14,564 nucleotides of DNA. Source: Gammaproteobacteria bacterium (GTDB lineage: Bacteria; Pseudomonadota; Gammaproteobacteria; Pseudomonadales; Halomonadaceae). The notes beneath the pieces were generated by a model. It had not been told where the DNA came from. It saw nothing but the letters and a program-made list of their open reading frames with translations, and searched no databases. Positions 8,401 to 14,564 of this stretch are shown here, in pieces. Location of the stretch: the NCBI GenBank assembly GCA_023485185.1, contig JAMCZP010000232.1:1-14564 (forward strand), written 5' to 3'. Position 1 is the stretch's first letter, and each line of letters opens with the position of its first letter. Made by a program: the position numbers and the translations under genes.

Positions 8401-8650
8401 ATCCCTGTCTGAGAAGCAGCAGCTGAGTGAATGGAAGAAGCGACTACCCTCGCATCAACATAAGGTGGAATGGCGATCTAAACCTCCAGGCAACCGTTTT
8501 TCAAAACCGCTGGGCACGGGCAACGTTACTTTCTATGTAGTCAATGAGAATAAGCGTTCTCAAAGTGGCTACCCTGTACGCTATGTGCTGGTGATGGCGT
8601 GTATCGTAATGGCTACGGTCGCCCAACATGTGAGCTCTAAAGTGAGGTAG
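5450..8650 (+). CDS. gmtZ: Very large tyrosine recombinase of the trio (GmtZ-like), complete catalytic set
   Basis: 1066 aa. The N-terminal 380 residues are unassigned. A core-binding-like helical region precedes the catalytic domain (about 530-740). This domain has every expected residue: 'AGLRIGE' (R556), 'VGVK' (K592), 'HHLRH' (H668, R671), 'LMGH' (H720) and the nucleophile Y730 in 'TLRSYLHF'. The last 330 residues are an extension with several Trp/His-rich segments and no motif I know, possibly for DNA binding or partner contact. The start ATG at 5450 lies inside the end of the upstream gene (ATGACTGA overlap), which suggests translational coupling. As the only trio member with an intact Arg/Lys/His/Arg/His/Tyr set, it probably performs strand exchange when the island moves. 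The tyrosine-recombinase call is strong; the GmtZ name rests on the trio context. Confidence 0.7.
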   Translation: MTDYVEEVWSGWKLIQVPEGAGGAEARHRQHLLNRRRHQMAVLELLQETHPGLVRGESDVSVPTDIAQQWEEALQTGDNRSVVEIRNKVNFLSLGLSRGQRELGWDVRVPAPLHLVRPAASPFTPLSFKNLSDYRDWCQHADHEIKQPDFQAILWNGNGKKGHRRLEPEMISWGLFLYCVIANDGLLGSKHLNSLPLATTTLAVHGASAWLVLHETVPDGMPKSKRVLPRSRWLLGVSALAVLMRHIQHFGHPGEKCGGYQQARTYTQTAWLHFCGALKAEPVSLPTFSEHATTAFRLHVPAYIVNSAHGKHPSTSIAEERWHQLLAGGYVEHTKPKAEQEDVLPAAGSGLTPMVTERCERDQPLYEGRALLKSLHDTLYKRRNQKRLKFRDLSRELESAIVASQRMAPIIECLCRWLLFLHQKQKRKQSTLYKYLGVSMPLLQALGETPVDQDRMDALIEAYQFVVEQAKTEKNRHYRWAVLRSFHSFLVIDQGLANVSMVFADGGITVAHHADANCLSEDEYRLIASFLTSRSANIMGQIRYWIFVLGFRAGLRIGEALSIQLDDVLLHQEVQDTDVTLLVRNNEYVGVKSHDSRRQLPLHYLLTDSELEAFKAFIANRQEVTLHGRVMLFGEGSGSVAPLHDDEVQAEIHEAMRRITGDYSLRFHHLRHSLANYLLLSFHGVEIPWTAPSHHAFLWDKVAEGPTRSGLYFIAQLMGHASPDVTLRSYLHFTCLLLDHYCHKQSSSMESCIPSHAIAQLEPLANVLQIKPAILRKWKERFGENPPRWLNKAFPKCSVIDVAQQAFAPYPELPAKILLERQGLSQLSLEQVAAALDALYQRDFDDVEHIFNLCKGEAERLTFCARRVLTARTRQGMSAFRHYRMTKGKQPAPNDFAHPRLAMPRSLVERSVANAMYQAIWSRWFSHHPDELRRHLRFFYRYHRATDGHVWIRDADDGLAFVSWVLGLDVHVRAVVEVTPSTRSSLSEKQQLSEWKKRLPSHQHKVEWRSKPPGNRFSKPLGTGNVTFYVVNENKRSQSGYPVRYVLVMACIVMATVAQHVSSKVR

Positions 8651-8829
8651 GAATAGGCGACACCTCCCTCGCTGGCGTTGCAGTTTTTTTGTGCCGTTTC
8701 TCTAAGGTGGCTACCAGTGTACAGCTTGGGCTGTTGCTGTCTGATCTAGTGTGTCAGGTTAGCAGTGCTAATTTAGGTAAGCGGTATAAGTGCATTACTT
8801 GGCTGCTAGGTTTTCCCTACTCTCAAAGA
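8651..8829. other. Convergent intergenic gap
   Basis: This 179-base gap lies between the end of the recombinase operon and the end of the minus-strand primase-helicase gene. A T-run occurs near 8685-8691, but I see no good hairpin in front of it. No gene is visible. Confidence 0.5.
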
Positions 8830-11163
8830 CTATAGTAACCTATTTTGCTCGGAAGAGGTAAACTGATATTCCATTGCCCTGTAGCCTTTCTCGCGTTTTC
8901 GGTACATGTGTTCAAGCATTGGCAGTCCAGTATCAAGGTAGTCATAGACAGTGACTTCCTGTTTGCCTTCAACCGCTCGGTGGATCCTACCAGCGTACTG
9001 CGACAGCGTTCCTTTCCAGGCGATGGGCAGGGCTAAAAACAGCGTGTCTAACCGAGGCAAGTCAAAACCTTCTCCGATGTATTTGCCAGTTGCAACGATA
9101 ACCTGAGCCTTATGTAACTGCGCTTCCGCCGCCTGACGTTCTCTGACACGCATCCCTCCACGCAATACAACCGACGTTATGGATTCAGCGGCCAACAGTG
9201 CTGCCAGTGTCACGGCGTGCTCTCGTCGTTCCGTCAGGAGAAGGCAGTTTGCCTGGTTGTTCACGCAGCTTGCTACATCCTGAACAATGTCCTGATTCCG
9301 GGCGTTGTTCTGTGCAAGCCAGCGGTAAACTGAGGCTATATGGGGGCGTTCACCAGACTGACAGATATCGGCAGGTGGAATTTCATGACGCTCCCGAACG
9401 ATGACGCGCTGGAGAAACTGTGAGCTGTGTTCCGCCCGAACTTTGTGACGAACGGGCCCCGCAACCATCAACATGATCTTTTGGTGCCCATCCTGGCGGT
9501 CAGGCGTTGCTGTCAGGCCGACGACGTAGCGAGCGCTGACTTCATTAAGAAGCATCTCGTAGCGAGGGGCTGAGATATGATGGCATTCATCGATGATGAT
9601 CTGGCCGTAGTCTCTAACCAAGCTGGAGACCGTATTGTCTTTCTTATTGAGTAGACTCTGGTAGGTGGCAACGTCGACCTGACCGGTAGGTTTCTTTTTC
9701 CCACCGCCTATCACACCCACGGAGACACCCTCAATAAAGGTTTCCAGTCGCTCCTTCCATTGTCCTAGTAATTGGCGACTGTGAGTGAGGATCAAGGTGT
9801 TGACCTGCCGCTTGGCTATTAGGCCAATGGCCGTTACGGTTTTACCGAATGCGGTCGGCGCATGAAGTATTCCGGTATCATGCTCGGCAAGTGCCTCCAC
9901 AGTCCTATTCTGATCATCACGCAGCGTTGCTTTCAGGCTGATGCCATTTAGAACCAGGCCTGGCAGTCTGCGGTCATCGATTTATACCGTTATTCCCTGG
10001 CCCAGCAACAATGCCTGGAGCTCATCAAAACAGCCTCTTGGTACCGAGAGATAACCTTGCTCGATTCGGGCACAGGATATGTAGCGAGGGATACCATGCG
10101 TTGAGAAACGCAGTGCCTGTGTTTTGAAAAATACGGGATTGGCAAAGCTCGCCATGCGCTTAATTCGTGCAGCCAGTGTCCCGGGTATGTCTGACAACTT
10201 CATATAAATATGATTGGCCAGTATGAGCGTGACGGTTTCAGGACAACCGATAATTTTCTCTGTCTCAACTGATAACGCTTGTTCCCACGGCAATGTAACG
10301 TCTGCGGTAGCATCGGAATCTGGCTCCCTACCAACCTTTTCTCCGAGCTGAGCCGGTGAAAGAGACTCTTGCCGACTGAGCAATGCCCATTGATCCAGAT
10401 AAGGAATCAAGTCATCGTCGACGAACACAGTACATCCGCGTTTTCGCACTTGGTGTTGAAGCGGAAGGGCAATCAAATTGCCAAACCCACCAGCGGGCAT
10501 CGTGTCCTGATTGGGGAATAACCGGTCATAGGAATTGAAGGACAAGCCCGGATGGAGATTCATAGCTTTATCCAGCAACTTGAACCCCAGCGTCCTCGCT
10601 GACCAAGCCGGTACGGCTTCCGAAAAGAATATCCACAGATGGGCACCCGCTCCAGACCGAGAGATCTCAACAAGATAAGGAATATCTTCTTCACGACAGG
10701 CCTGAGCTAGCGCACGGACATCTGCTTTCCAGTTCTCTTTATCAAAATCTACTGTCAACAGATAGCAGGAGCTATTCGGTAGTAAAGGGTAAAGGCCAAC
10801 CACCTGCTTACCCGACAGGTGGTCGTATACTGCATTAAAGTCCAGGGGTTTGAATTTTCTATTGGGACATTCCCCGCACTTGATCTGGGGTTTCTGGCAG
10901 AGTCCTGGGCCCCATTCGTTCTCACAGGCGACGGCATAGCCGGAACGGCCACCGGAATTCTGCCAGCGAATCGCATAGACATCCTGCCTGCCACGAAAAA
11001 GCTTCCGGAATAGCTCGACTTTTTGATCGGGGGTTAGCTGCGGTACTGTAGGTCGGTGCGCAGCATGATGCAGCTCGCTCTTCCGGGAAAGAAGGGCAGC
11101 CTTTTCCTTCTCAAGCGCTGATAATCTCAGCTCAATAGCAGCGAGTTCTTGATCTGCTCGGAT
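8830..11163 (-). pseudogene. Primase-helicase fusion of 'TOTE conflict system' type, broken by an in-frame stop and a lost start codon
   Basis: One minus-strand frame encodes, in order: a short coiled coil rich in Leu, Glu and Lys; a four-Cys cluster (codons at 10924, 10897, 10876, 10867); an archaeo-eukaryotic-type primase domain with the catalytic 'VDFD' (about 10741-10752), 'GAHLWIFF' His (about 10640) and 'YDRLFPNQD'; and a superfamily 2 helicase with Walker A 'APTAFGKT' (K at 9841-9843), 'DECHH' (about 9577-9591), 'LTATPDR' and 'QYAGRIHR'. Proteins of this architecture are named for the TOTE conflict systems, thought to act in conflict with foreign DNA. TAA at 9982-9984 falls exactly between 'GITV' and 'IDDRR', splitting an otherwise continuous frame. 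ATC at 11161-11163 sits just after a GAGGTAGGT ribosome site and is followed by a typical N-terminus. The frame, open back to 11202, has no ATG, GTG or TTG before an internal GTG at 10803. Intended length is about 777 aa. Homology is strong; loss of function is inferred. Confidence 0.8.
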
Positions 11164-11229
11164 ACCTACCTCGTGCTTAGTTAAACCGTTTGATCTTACG
11201 ATTTAGCGGATCAGAAAAGCTTATACACA

Positions 11230-11233
11230 CTAG
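11230..11233. repeat. CTAG target-site duplication, left copy
   Basis: CTAG lies directly outside the left inverted repeat of the IS701-family element and is matched by CTAG at 12674-12677. A 4-bp YTAR duplication is the known target preference of the IS701 family. Confidence 0.8.
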
Positions 11234-11250
11234 TACTACTGTGTCATAAA
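11234..11250 (+). repeat. Left terminal inverted repeat of the IS701-family element
   Basis: TACTACTGTGTCATAAA, an exact inverse match to 12657-12673. The shorter GTGTCAT occurs again near 11274-11280, between this end and the transposase start. Confidence 0.9.
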
Positions 11251-11300
11251 TAGATATGTTATCAATACGTATTGTGTCATCTGTATAGCGATTTCGCATT

Positions 11301-12663
11301 ATGGTAAACGACGCACTTCACGACCGCTTCGAGACGTATCTTGATGAGCTAGCACCTCGCCTGGGCCATGCTGATCGAGTGAAGGGTTTTCAGAATTACT
11401 GTCGTGGCTTGATGCTGCCGCTGGAACGCAAGAGTATCGAGCCCATCGCCGCCAGTGTCGATCCGGGTAACGTTCAAGCCTGTCATCAGTCGCTGCACCA
11501 CCTGGTGGCTCGCTCTGGATGGTCTGACCGAGGGATGCTCAATGGCGTGGCGCAGCAGGTGCTACCCTACTTGCTGTCCCCCGATACGACGCCTTTTTGG
11601 ATTATCGATGACACCGGTATTCGCAAGAAAGGACGACATTCGGTGGGCGTTAGTCGCCAGTACTGCGGTGAGATTGGTAAACAGGACAATTGTCAGGTCG
11701 CCGTTAGCCTATCGGTGGCGACCGAACAGGCCAGCCTGCCGGTCGCATGGCGGCTTTATTTGCCCACATCATGGACAAACGATCCGGCGCGCTGTCGCCG
11801 CGCTGGCGTGCCAGAAGAGATCGACTTTGCCACCAAACCGGAGATCGCCCTCCAGCAGGTGCGCGAGACACTGGAGGCCGGTATCACGCCCGGTATCGTG
11901 CTGGCAGATGCGGCTTACGGCAAAGTGACGCCGTGGCGAGAGCAGCTTGCGGAATGGGGCTTGAGTTATTGCGTTGACGTGCCGGAGGGTATCAGTGTCT
12001 GGCCGCCTGGCAGTGAGCCTCTGCCTCCGAAGTGGTCCGGCCAGGGGCGACCGCCGACACGGTGGCAGCAGACCTCGGAGCATCACCCAGTGGCGGCACA
12101 AGCACTGGCCGAGTCGCTGGATGCCAATGCCTATCAGGCTATCACCTGGCGGGAAGGTACCAACAAGCCGTTGTGCTCCCGGTTTGCCGCTGTCCGAGTG
12201 CGTGTGGCGCGAGGCCAGCAGAAGCGTGAACCGGAGTGGTTGCTGATCGAATGGCCCCAAAGCGACGCCGCGCCAGCGAAGTATTGGTTAAGCAATCTGC
12301 CGGAAGATACGTCACTGACCACTCTGGTGACGACAGCGAAAGGACGCTGGCGCATCGAACGAGATTATCAGGAGCTCAAGCAGGAGTTTGGGCTGAAGCA
12401 TTACGAGGGGCGCAACTGGCGAGGATTTCACCACCACGCCACTCTGTGTACGGTCGCTTACGGTTTTCTGGTCATGGAGCGCCGACGTTGTGGGGATCAA
12501 AAAAAAATCAGCCCCTGCCAGGCAGTTGCCGTATCCGAAGGCTACTGGGCGCGGGGTCATAAAACGCGCACAACGCCACGTGGTTAACTCCATCGCCACC
12601 CTGCGATGGGAGCTAAATCAGGCGATCATGATAGCGTTGGGTAGTCGATCACGATGTTTATGA
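11301..12663 (+). pseudogene. IS701-family transposase, frameshifted in an A9 tract (or slippage-dependent)
   Basis: A DDE transposase that cuts and pastes its element. Visible catalytic residues are D103/D104 in 'WIIDDTG', D203 in 'VLADAAYG', and E353 with the 'R-x3-E-x6-K' (YREK-like) motif in 'RWRIERDYQELK'. 'YEGRNWRGFHHH' follows, as in the family. The zero-frame ORF ends at 12587 after 428 aa with an atypical tail. After the run of nine A's at 12499-12507, the +1 frame gives the family-like C-terminus ('RAQRHVVNSIATLRWELNQA') and stops at 12661-12663 inside the right inverted repeat. One A too many explains this. Either the copy is inactive, or slippage on the A-run makes the full protein of about 453 aa. 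The start is ATG 11301; I see no strong ribosome site. Confidence 0.85.
12499..12507 (+). other. A9 slippery tract at the transposase frame change
   Basis: Nine consecutive A's mark the exact point where the conserved reading passes from the zero frame to the +1 frame. Loss of a single A in DNA or RNA would restore one open frame to 12663. A-runs of this length are known to favour transcriptional slippage. Confidence 0.75.
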
Positions 12664-12673
12664 CACAGTAGTA
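12657..12673 (-). repeat. Right terminal inverted repeat of the IS701-family element
   Basis: Exact reverse complement of 11234-11250. The stop codon of the full-length transposase frame (12661-12663) lies inside it. Confidence 0.9.
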
Positions 12674-12677
12674 CTAG
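12674..12677. repeat. CTAG target-site duplication, right copy
   Basis: Pairs with CTAG at 11230-11233. Together they mark the target of the IS701-family insertion. Confidence 0.8.
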
Positions 12678-12812
12678 ACACTGTTTTAACCAACTATACA
12701 GCGTCGCGTCAGAGATGCCTTCCTCTGTCGCTACCGATGCCGCACTGTAATTATGGGGTGGCAACAACTTTTTCAGGACGGCTGCTTTACGCTCTGCACA
12801 ATAACGTGGCAC
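12678..12812 (-). pseudogene. IS3-type transposase OrfA fragment
   Basis: From a GTG at 12812, the minus strand reads a protein beginning 'VPRYCAERKAAVLKKLLPP' and continuing to 'EEGISDATLYSWLKQ'. This is the N-terminal helix-turn-helix of IS3-family OrfA (transposase_8 type), which recognises the ends of its own element. Only about 44 residues match before the IS701-family element interrupts it. If that element is removed and one CTAG kept, the frame runs on for some 14 unfamiliar residues and then stops. The gene was therefore probably truncated before the IS701-family element arrived. No OrfB part is present in the window. Confidence 0.65.
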
Positions 12813-12875
12813 AAGGACTCCATGCCGCTCCCTCTGGATTAGATTTAGGCGATATCGCCAACCGGACAACTGGTA

Positions 12876-12886
12876 TGGATTGACCC
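12876..12886. repeat. Subterminal inverted repeat, 3' side of the IS1111-type element
   Basis: ATGGATTGACC, the inverse of 14419-14429. It lies beyond the non-coding end that follows the transposase. Confidence 0.7.
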
Positions 12887-12954
12887 GTCAAGGGTTCGGT
12901 TGTCTTTAATTCATTCAGTTGTCCTCAATGCCTACGGGGCAGGAAGCGAAGGGC

Positions 12955-13080
12955 TATCAGCGACGGTGGATCTCTCTGGTATTCGTGGGTTGGGTACCGA
13001 CCTGTCATCACTTCGTCGCGGAGCTACCCTGGTCTAGGTGCGAGGGTCACCCCACCCAGGAAGGTAGGGGCCTCATAGTT
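12955..13080 (-). ncRNA. Candidate IS1111-type guide RNA (bridge RNA / seekRNA)
   Basis: The non-coding end of the IS between the transposase stop and the subterminal repeat contains two back-to-back hairpins. The first pairs GCGACG (12960-12965) with CGTCGC (13014-13019). The second runs from GAG at 13021 to CTC near 13074: GAG/CTC, CTACC/GGTAG, CTGG with CCAG, and GGTG/CACC around a CGAGGGT loop. IS110-family elements encode a structured RNA that guides the transposase to target and donor DNA, and in the IS1111 group it lies at this end. Exact ends and the guide loops cannot be fixed by eye. Confidence 0.5.
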
Positions 13081-13141
13081 GTCTCTGGGGTTCTCTCACC
13101 GGCCCGACGCTCCCTGACACATAGGCACTGGAACACACTTG

Positions 13142-14344
13142 TCATACAGTTGCCCGGCTTCCATGTGGCTTGCTCATCGCTTCGCATACAATCGCCCACA
13201 AGAAGCCAGCCAGCTCTCGCGCTACTGCCGTGACGACCTGTTGCTTCACCTTGCCTGTAGCAGCCAGTCGGCGGTAACGACCGCACAGGCGTTTTTGGGC
13301 CTCCCAAGCGATGGCTTGAACCGCTGGCGAGGTTATCTCCGCCCGCCGCTGAATCGTTCGCGTCTTACGTGCCGGGAAGCGATAGCTCCAAGCAGCCTCT
13401 ACCAGCACGCGTCTTACATGTCCATTGCCGGTCTTGGTGATACCGCCTTGACGTCGGCTGCCGCCGCTGGAGTGCTCGCTGGGCACGAGACCCAGATAGG
13501 CCATCAACTGACGAGGCGAGTCGAAACGACTAATATCACCGAGCTCAGCGAGTACCGTCATTGCCGTAATCAGGCTCACGCCGCGCATCGCCATCAGCGC
13601 CTTCACCACAGGAGCCAGAGACCAGTTTGTTAACGCTTCCCCCATTTGCTTTTCGAGACTGGCTACACGGCGCTGAGCGTCCTTCACGGTATCGATGTAC
13701 TCGGCCAGCACGATCTGCTGAACCGGCGTACCGAAACGGACCGTCTCTAACCAACGGAAGTGAGCAGGCCCCCATTTGCTCTTGCCACCGTAGATCTTGC
13801 CATGCCGTAGCAAAAAAGCGCCCAAGCGTTGTCGAGCCTTGAGTTCGATGGCCTTTATGTCTTCACGTGCCCGCGTTAGGTCCCGAATCGCCTCTTGCTC
13901 ATGGGTGGGGACCCACACTGGGGTAAGCTCGCCGGTGCGAGATAGGCGTGCCAACATCTTTGCATCGCGCCGATCTGTCTTGACGCGATCTCCTGCACGT
14001 TGGGGAATTAAAGATGGAGCGACCACCTCAGCGTCATGGCCACTGTCTTGTATCTGGTGATAGAGCCCGTAGCCGCAGGGACCGGCCTCATAACTGAACA
14101 GTAGTGGCTGCCCCTCGAAACGTTGGCTCAGCTGATAGAGCAACTTGTCTATGGCCTTGGGATTATTGGGGATCTCACCGCGGAACTCGGGTTCCTTGCG
14201 GCCTGCTTCGGCGATGGCTACAGATATACTCTCCTGGTGTACATCCAGACCAATATAGGCGGCATGGACGTCGCTGACAGCGTTGAGCCTGTCAGCAGTG
14301 ACGGATTGAACAATGGAAGGCTGAGTTAGATTAGACTGTTTCAT
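13142..14344 (-). CDS. IS110-family transposase (IS1111 group)
   Basis: 400 aa from ATG 14344, with AGGCAGG just upstream. A GTG at 14356 in the same frame would add four residues. The N-terminal RuvC-like DEDD domain shows 'YIGLDVHQ' (D34), 'YEAGPCGYGLY' (E86), and 'KTDRRDAKMLARL' (D124, D127). A coiled-coil stretch runs over about 155-240. The C-terminal Tnp domain has 'MRGVSLITAMTVLAELGD' (a helix-hairpin-helix-like segment) and 'PSEHSSGGSRRQGGITKTGNGHVRR' (about 288-312), which holds the catalytic serine. Such proteins act with a structured guide RNA to recombine element and target DNA. The gene looks complete and undamaged, so the element may still be mobile. Confidence 0.92.
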   Translation of the reverse strand: MKQSNLTQPSIVQSVTADRLNAVSDVHAAYIGLDVHQESISVAIAEAGRKEPEFRGEIPNNPKAIDKLLYQLSQRFEGQPLLFSYEAGPCGYGLYHQIQDSGHDAEVVAPSLIPQRAGDRVKTDRRDAKMLARLSRTGELTPVWVPTHEQEAIRDLTRAREDIKAIELKARQRLGAFLLRHGKIYGGKSKWGPAHFRWLETVRFGTPVQQIVLAEYIDTVKDAQRRVASLEKQMGEALTNWSLAPVVKALMAMRGVSLITAMTVLAELGDISRFDSPRQLMAYLGLVPSEHSSGGSRRQGGITKTGNGHVRRVLVEAAWSYRFPARKTRTIQRRAEITSPAVQAIAWEAQKRLCGRYRRLAATGKVKQQVVTAVARELAGFLWAIVCEAMSKPHGSRATV

Positions 14345-14418
14345 GACCTGCCTCACTCAATAGCGGCTATATATTGTTACCTCAAAACCAACGTAACCCA
14401 CGACGTTGATGAGGGGTA

Positions 14419-14429
14419 GGTCAATCCAT
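14419..14429. repeat. Subterminal inverted repeat, 5' side of the IS1111-type element
   Basis: GGTCAATCCAT, the inverse of 12876-12886, 75 bases upstream of the transposase start. Confidence 0.7.
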
Positions 14430-14499
14430 CATGTCTAGGCTGACAGGGGGGCAGGGTGCTCACATTGCCAAGGGCGAGTATCCGAAGTGATAGGCGCTA

Positions 14500-14564
14500 A
14501 TGCCATTGCATGTTTCTAATGGCGAGCTGCTGCTGGTGTTGACCATCATGTGGGTGTTCTGGCC
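14500..14564 (+). CDS. Possible start of an unidentified membrane protein (runs off the window)
   Basis: An ATG at 14500 opens a frame of 21 codons to the window edge, with a hydrophobic stretch ('ELLLVLTIMWVFW') that could begin a membrane segment. The ribosome site is weak. A short in-frame tail ending in TGA at 14488-14490 lies just upstream and could be the end of another gene cut by the IS. There is too little sequence to name either. Confidence 0.25.
   Translation, partial: MPLHVSNGELLLVLTIMWVFW

Larger units (their letters stand above)
11234..12673 (+). mobile_element. IS701-family insertion sequence (1440 bp)
   Basis: Terminal inverted repeats TACTACTGTGTCATAAA (11234-11250) and its exact reverse complement at 12657-12673 match over 17 bases. 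Both ends are flanked by CTAG. A single transposase gene fills the element. The clean ends and intact duplication show a simple, fairly recent insertion. It sits about 70 bases upstream of the primase-helicase start, so it may have separated that gene from its promoter. Confidence 0.92.
12870..14436 (-). mobile_element. IS110-family element, IS1111-type (about 1.56 kb, ends approximate)
   Basis: The 11-base sequence ATGGATTGACC at 12876-12886 is repeated as its reverse complement, GGTCAATCCAT, at 14419-14429, and brackets a DEDD transposase gene on the minus strand. Short subterminal inverted repeats and a long non-coding segment after the transposase (266 bases) rather than before it (75 bases) are features of the IS1111 subgroup. 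These elements insert without a clear target duplication, so the outer ends are estimates. Confidence 0.78.

Noticed and set aside
2439..8650. Recombinase-in-trio (RIT) or Tn554-type transposon instead of a GMT module
   Set aside because: RIT members are each about 300-450 aa. Tn554 TnpA/TnpB are far shorter than 829 and 1066 aa, with the small gene last. The similarity in plan is noted but the sizes and order do not fit.
9982..10803. Free-standing 273-aa primase starting at GTG 10803
   Set aside because: The frame continues upstream with the Cys cluster and coiled coil typical of the family, so the GTG is internal.
12919..13233. 104-aa open frame in the non-coding end of the IS1111-type element
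   Set aside because: It overlaps the two hairpins and the transposase end, and its composition is Arg/Trp/Pro-rich without domain character. A structured RNA explains the region better.
13139..13633. 164-aa open frame on the plus strand
   Set aside because: It lies opposite the IS110-family transposase, has no recognisable motif, and is a shadow of that gene's codon bias.
1..14564. CRISPR array, toxin-antitoxin pair or restriction-modification genes
   Set aside because: No spaced short direct repeats and no recognisable proteins of these classes were found on either strand.

Overview
The window looks like the left edge of a tRNA-anchored genomic island in a gammaproteobacterium. Halomonas or a related genus is my guess from gene style and moderate-to-high GC. 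No housekeeping marker proves it.

Left flank (1-933): this part reads as core chromosome. It holds the 3' end of a LysR-type regulator and a convergent gamma-glutamylcyclotransferase-like gene. Two tandem, nearly identical terminator plus tRNA-3'-end segments follow. The second segment carries the 3' portion of a CAU-anticodon tRNA on the minus strand and is cut off in the anticodon stem. That is the usual mark of an integration site.

Island front (934-8650): a gene-free stretch with an 11-bp inverted repeat leads to an Rpn-family PD-(D/E)XK nuclease/transposase gene and a decayed duplicate of its tail. Then comes a tightly packed three-gene operon of 175, 829 and 1066 aa. The two large proteins are tyrosine-recombinase-like. 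Their sizes, order and overlaps fit the Gamma-Mobile-Trio (GMT) module that marks mobile islands carrying defence and attack genes. The 1066-aa protein has a complete R-K-HxxR-H-Y set. The 829-aa protein seems to hold two recombinase-like domains, the second with Phe at the nucleophile position.

Cargo (8651-11233, minus strand): one long primase-helicase gene of the 'TOTE conflict system' type. It carries an in-frame TAA between the primase and helicase halves and an ATC where the start codon should be, so it appears to be a decaying conflict/defence gene.

IS cluster (11230-about 14436): a nearly perfect IS701-family element has a 17-bp terminal inverted repeat, a CTAG target duplication and an A9-tract frameshift in the transposase. 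Beyond it lie a fragment of an IS3-type orfA and an IS110-family (IS1111-type) element. The long non-coding end of that last element folds into two consecutive hairpins, as expected for the guide RNA of this family. The last 130 bases hold nothing I can name. If the island has a right end, it lies outside the window.
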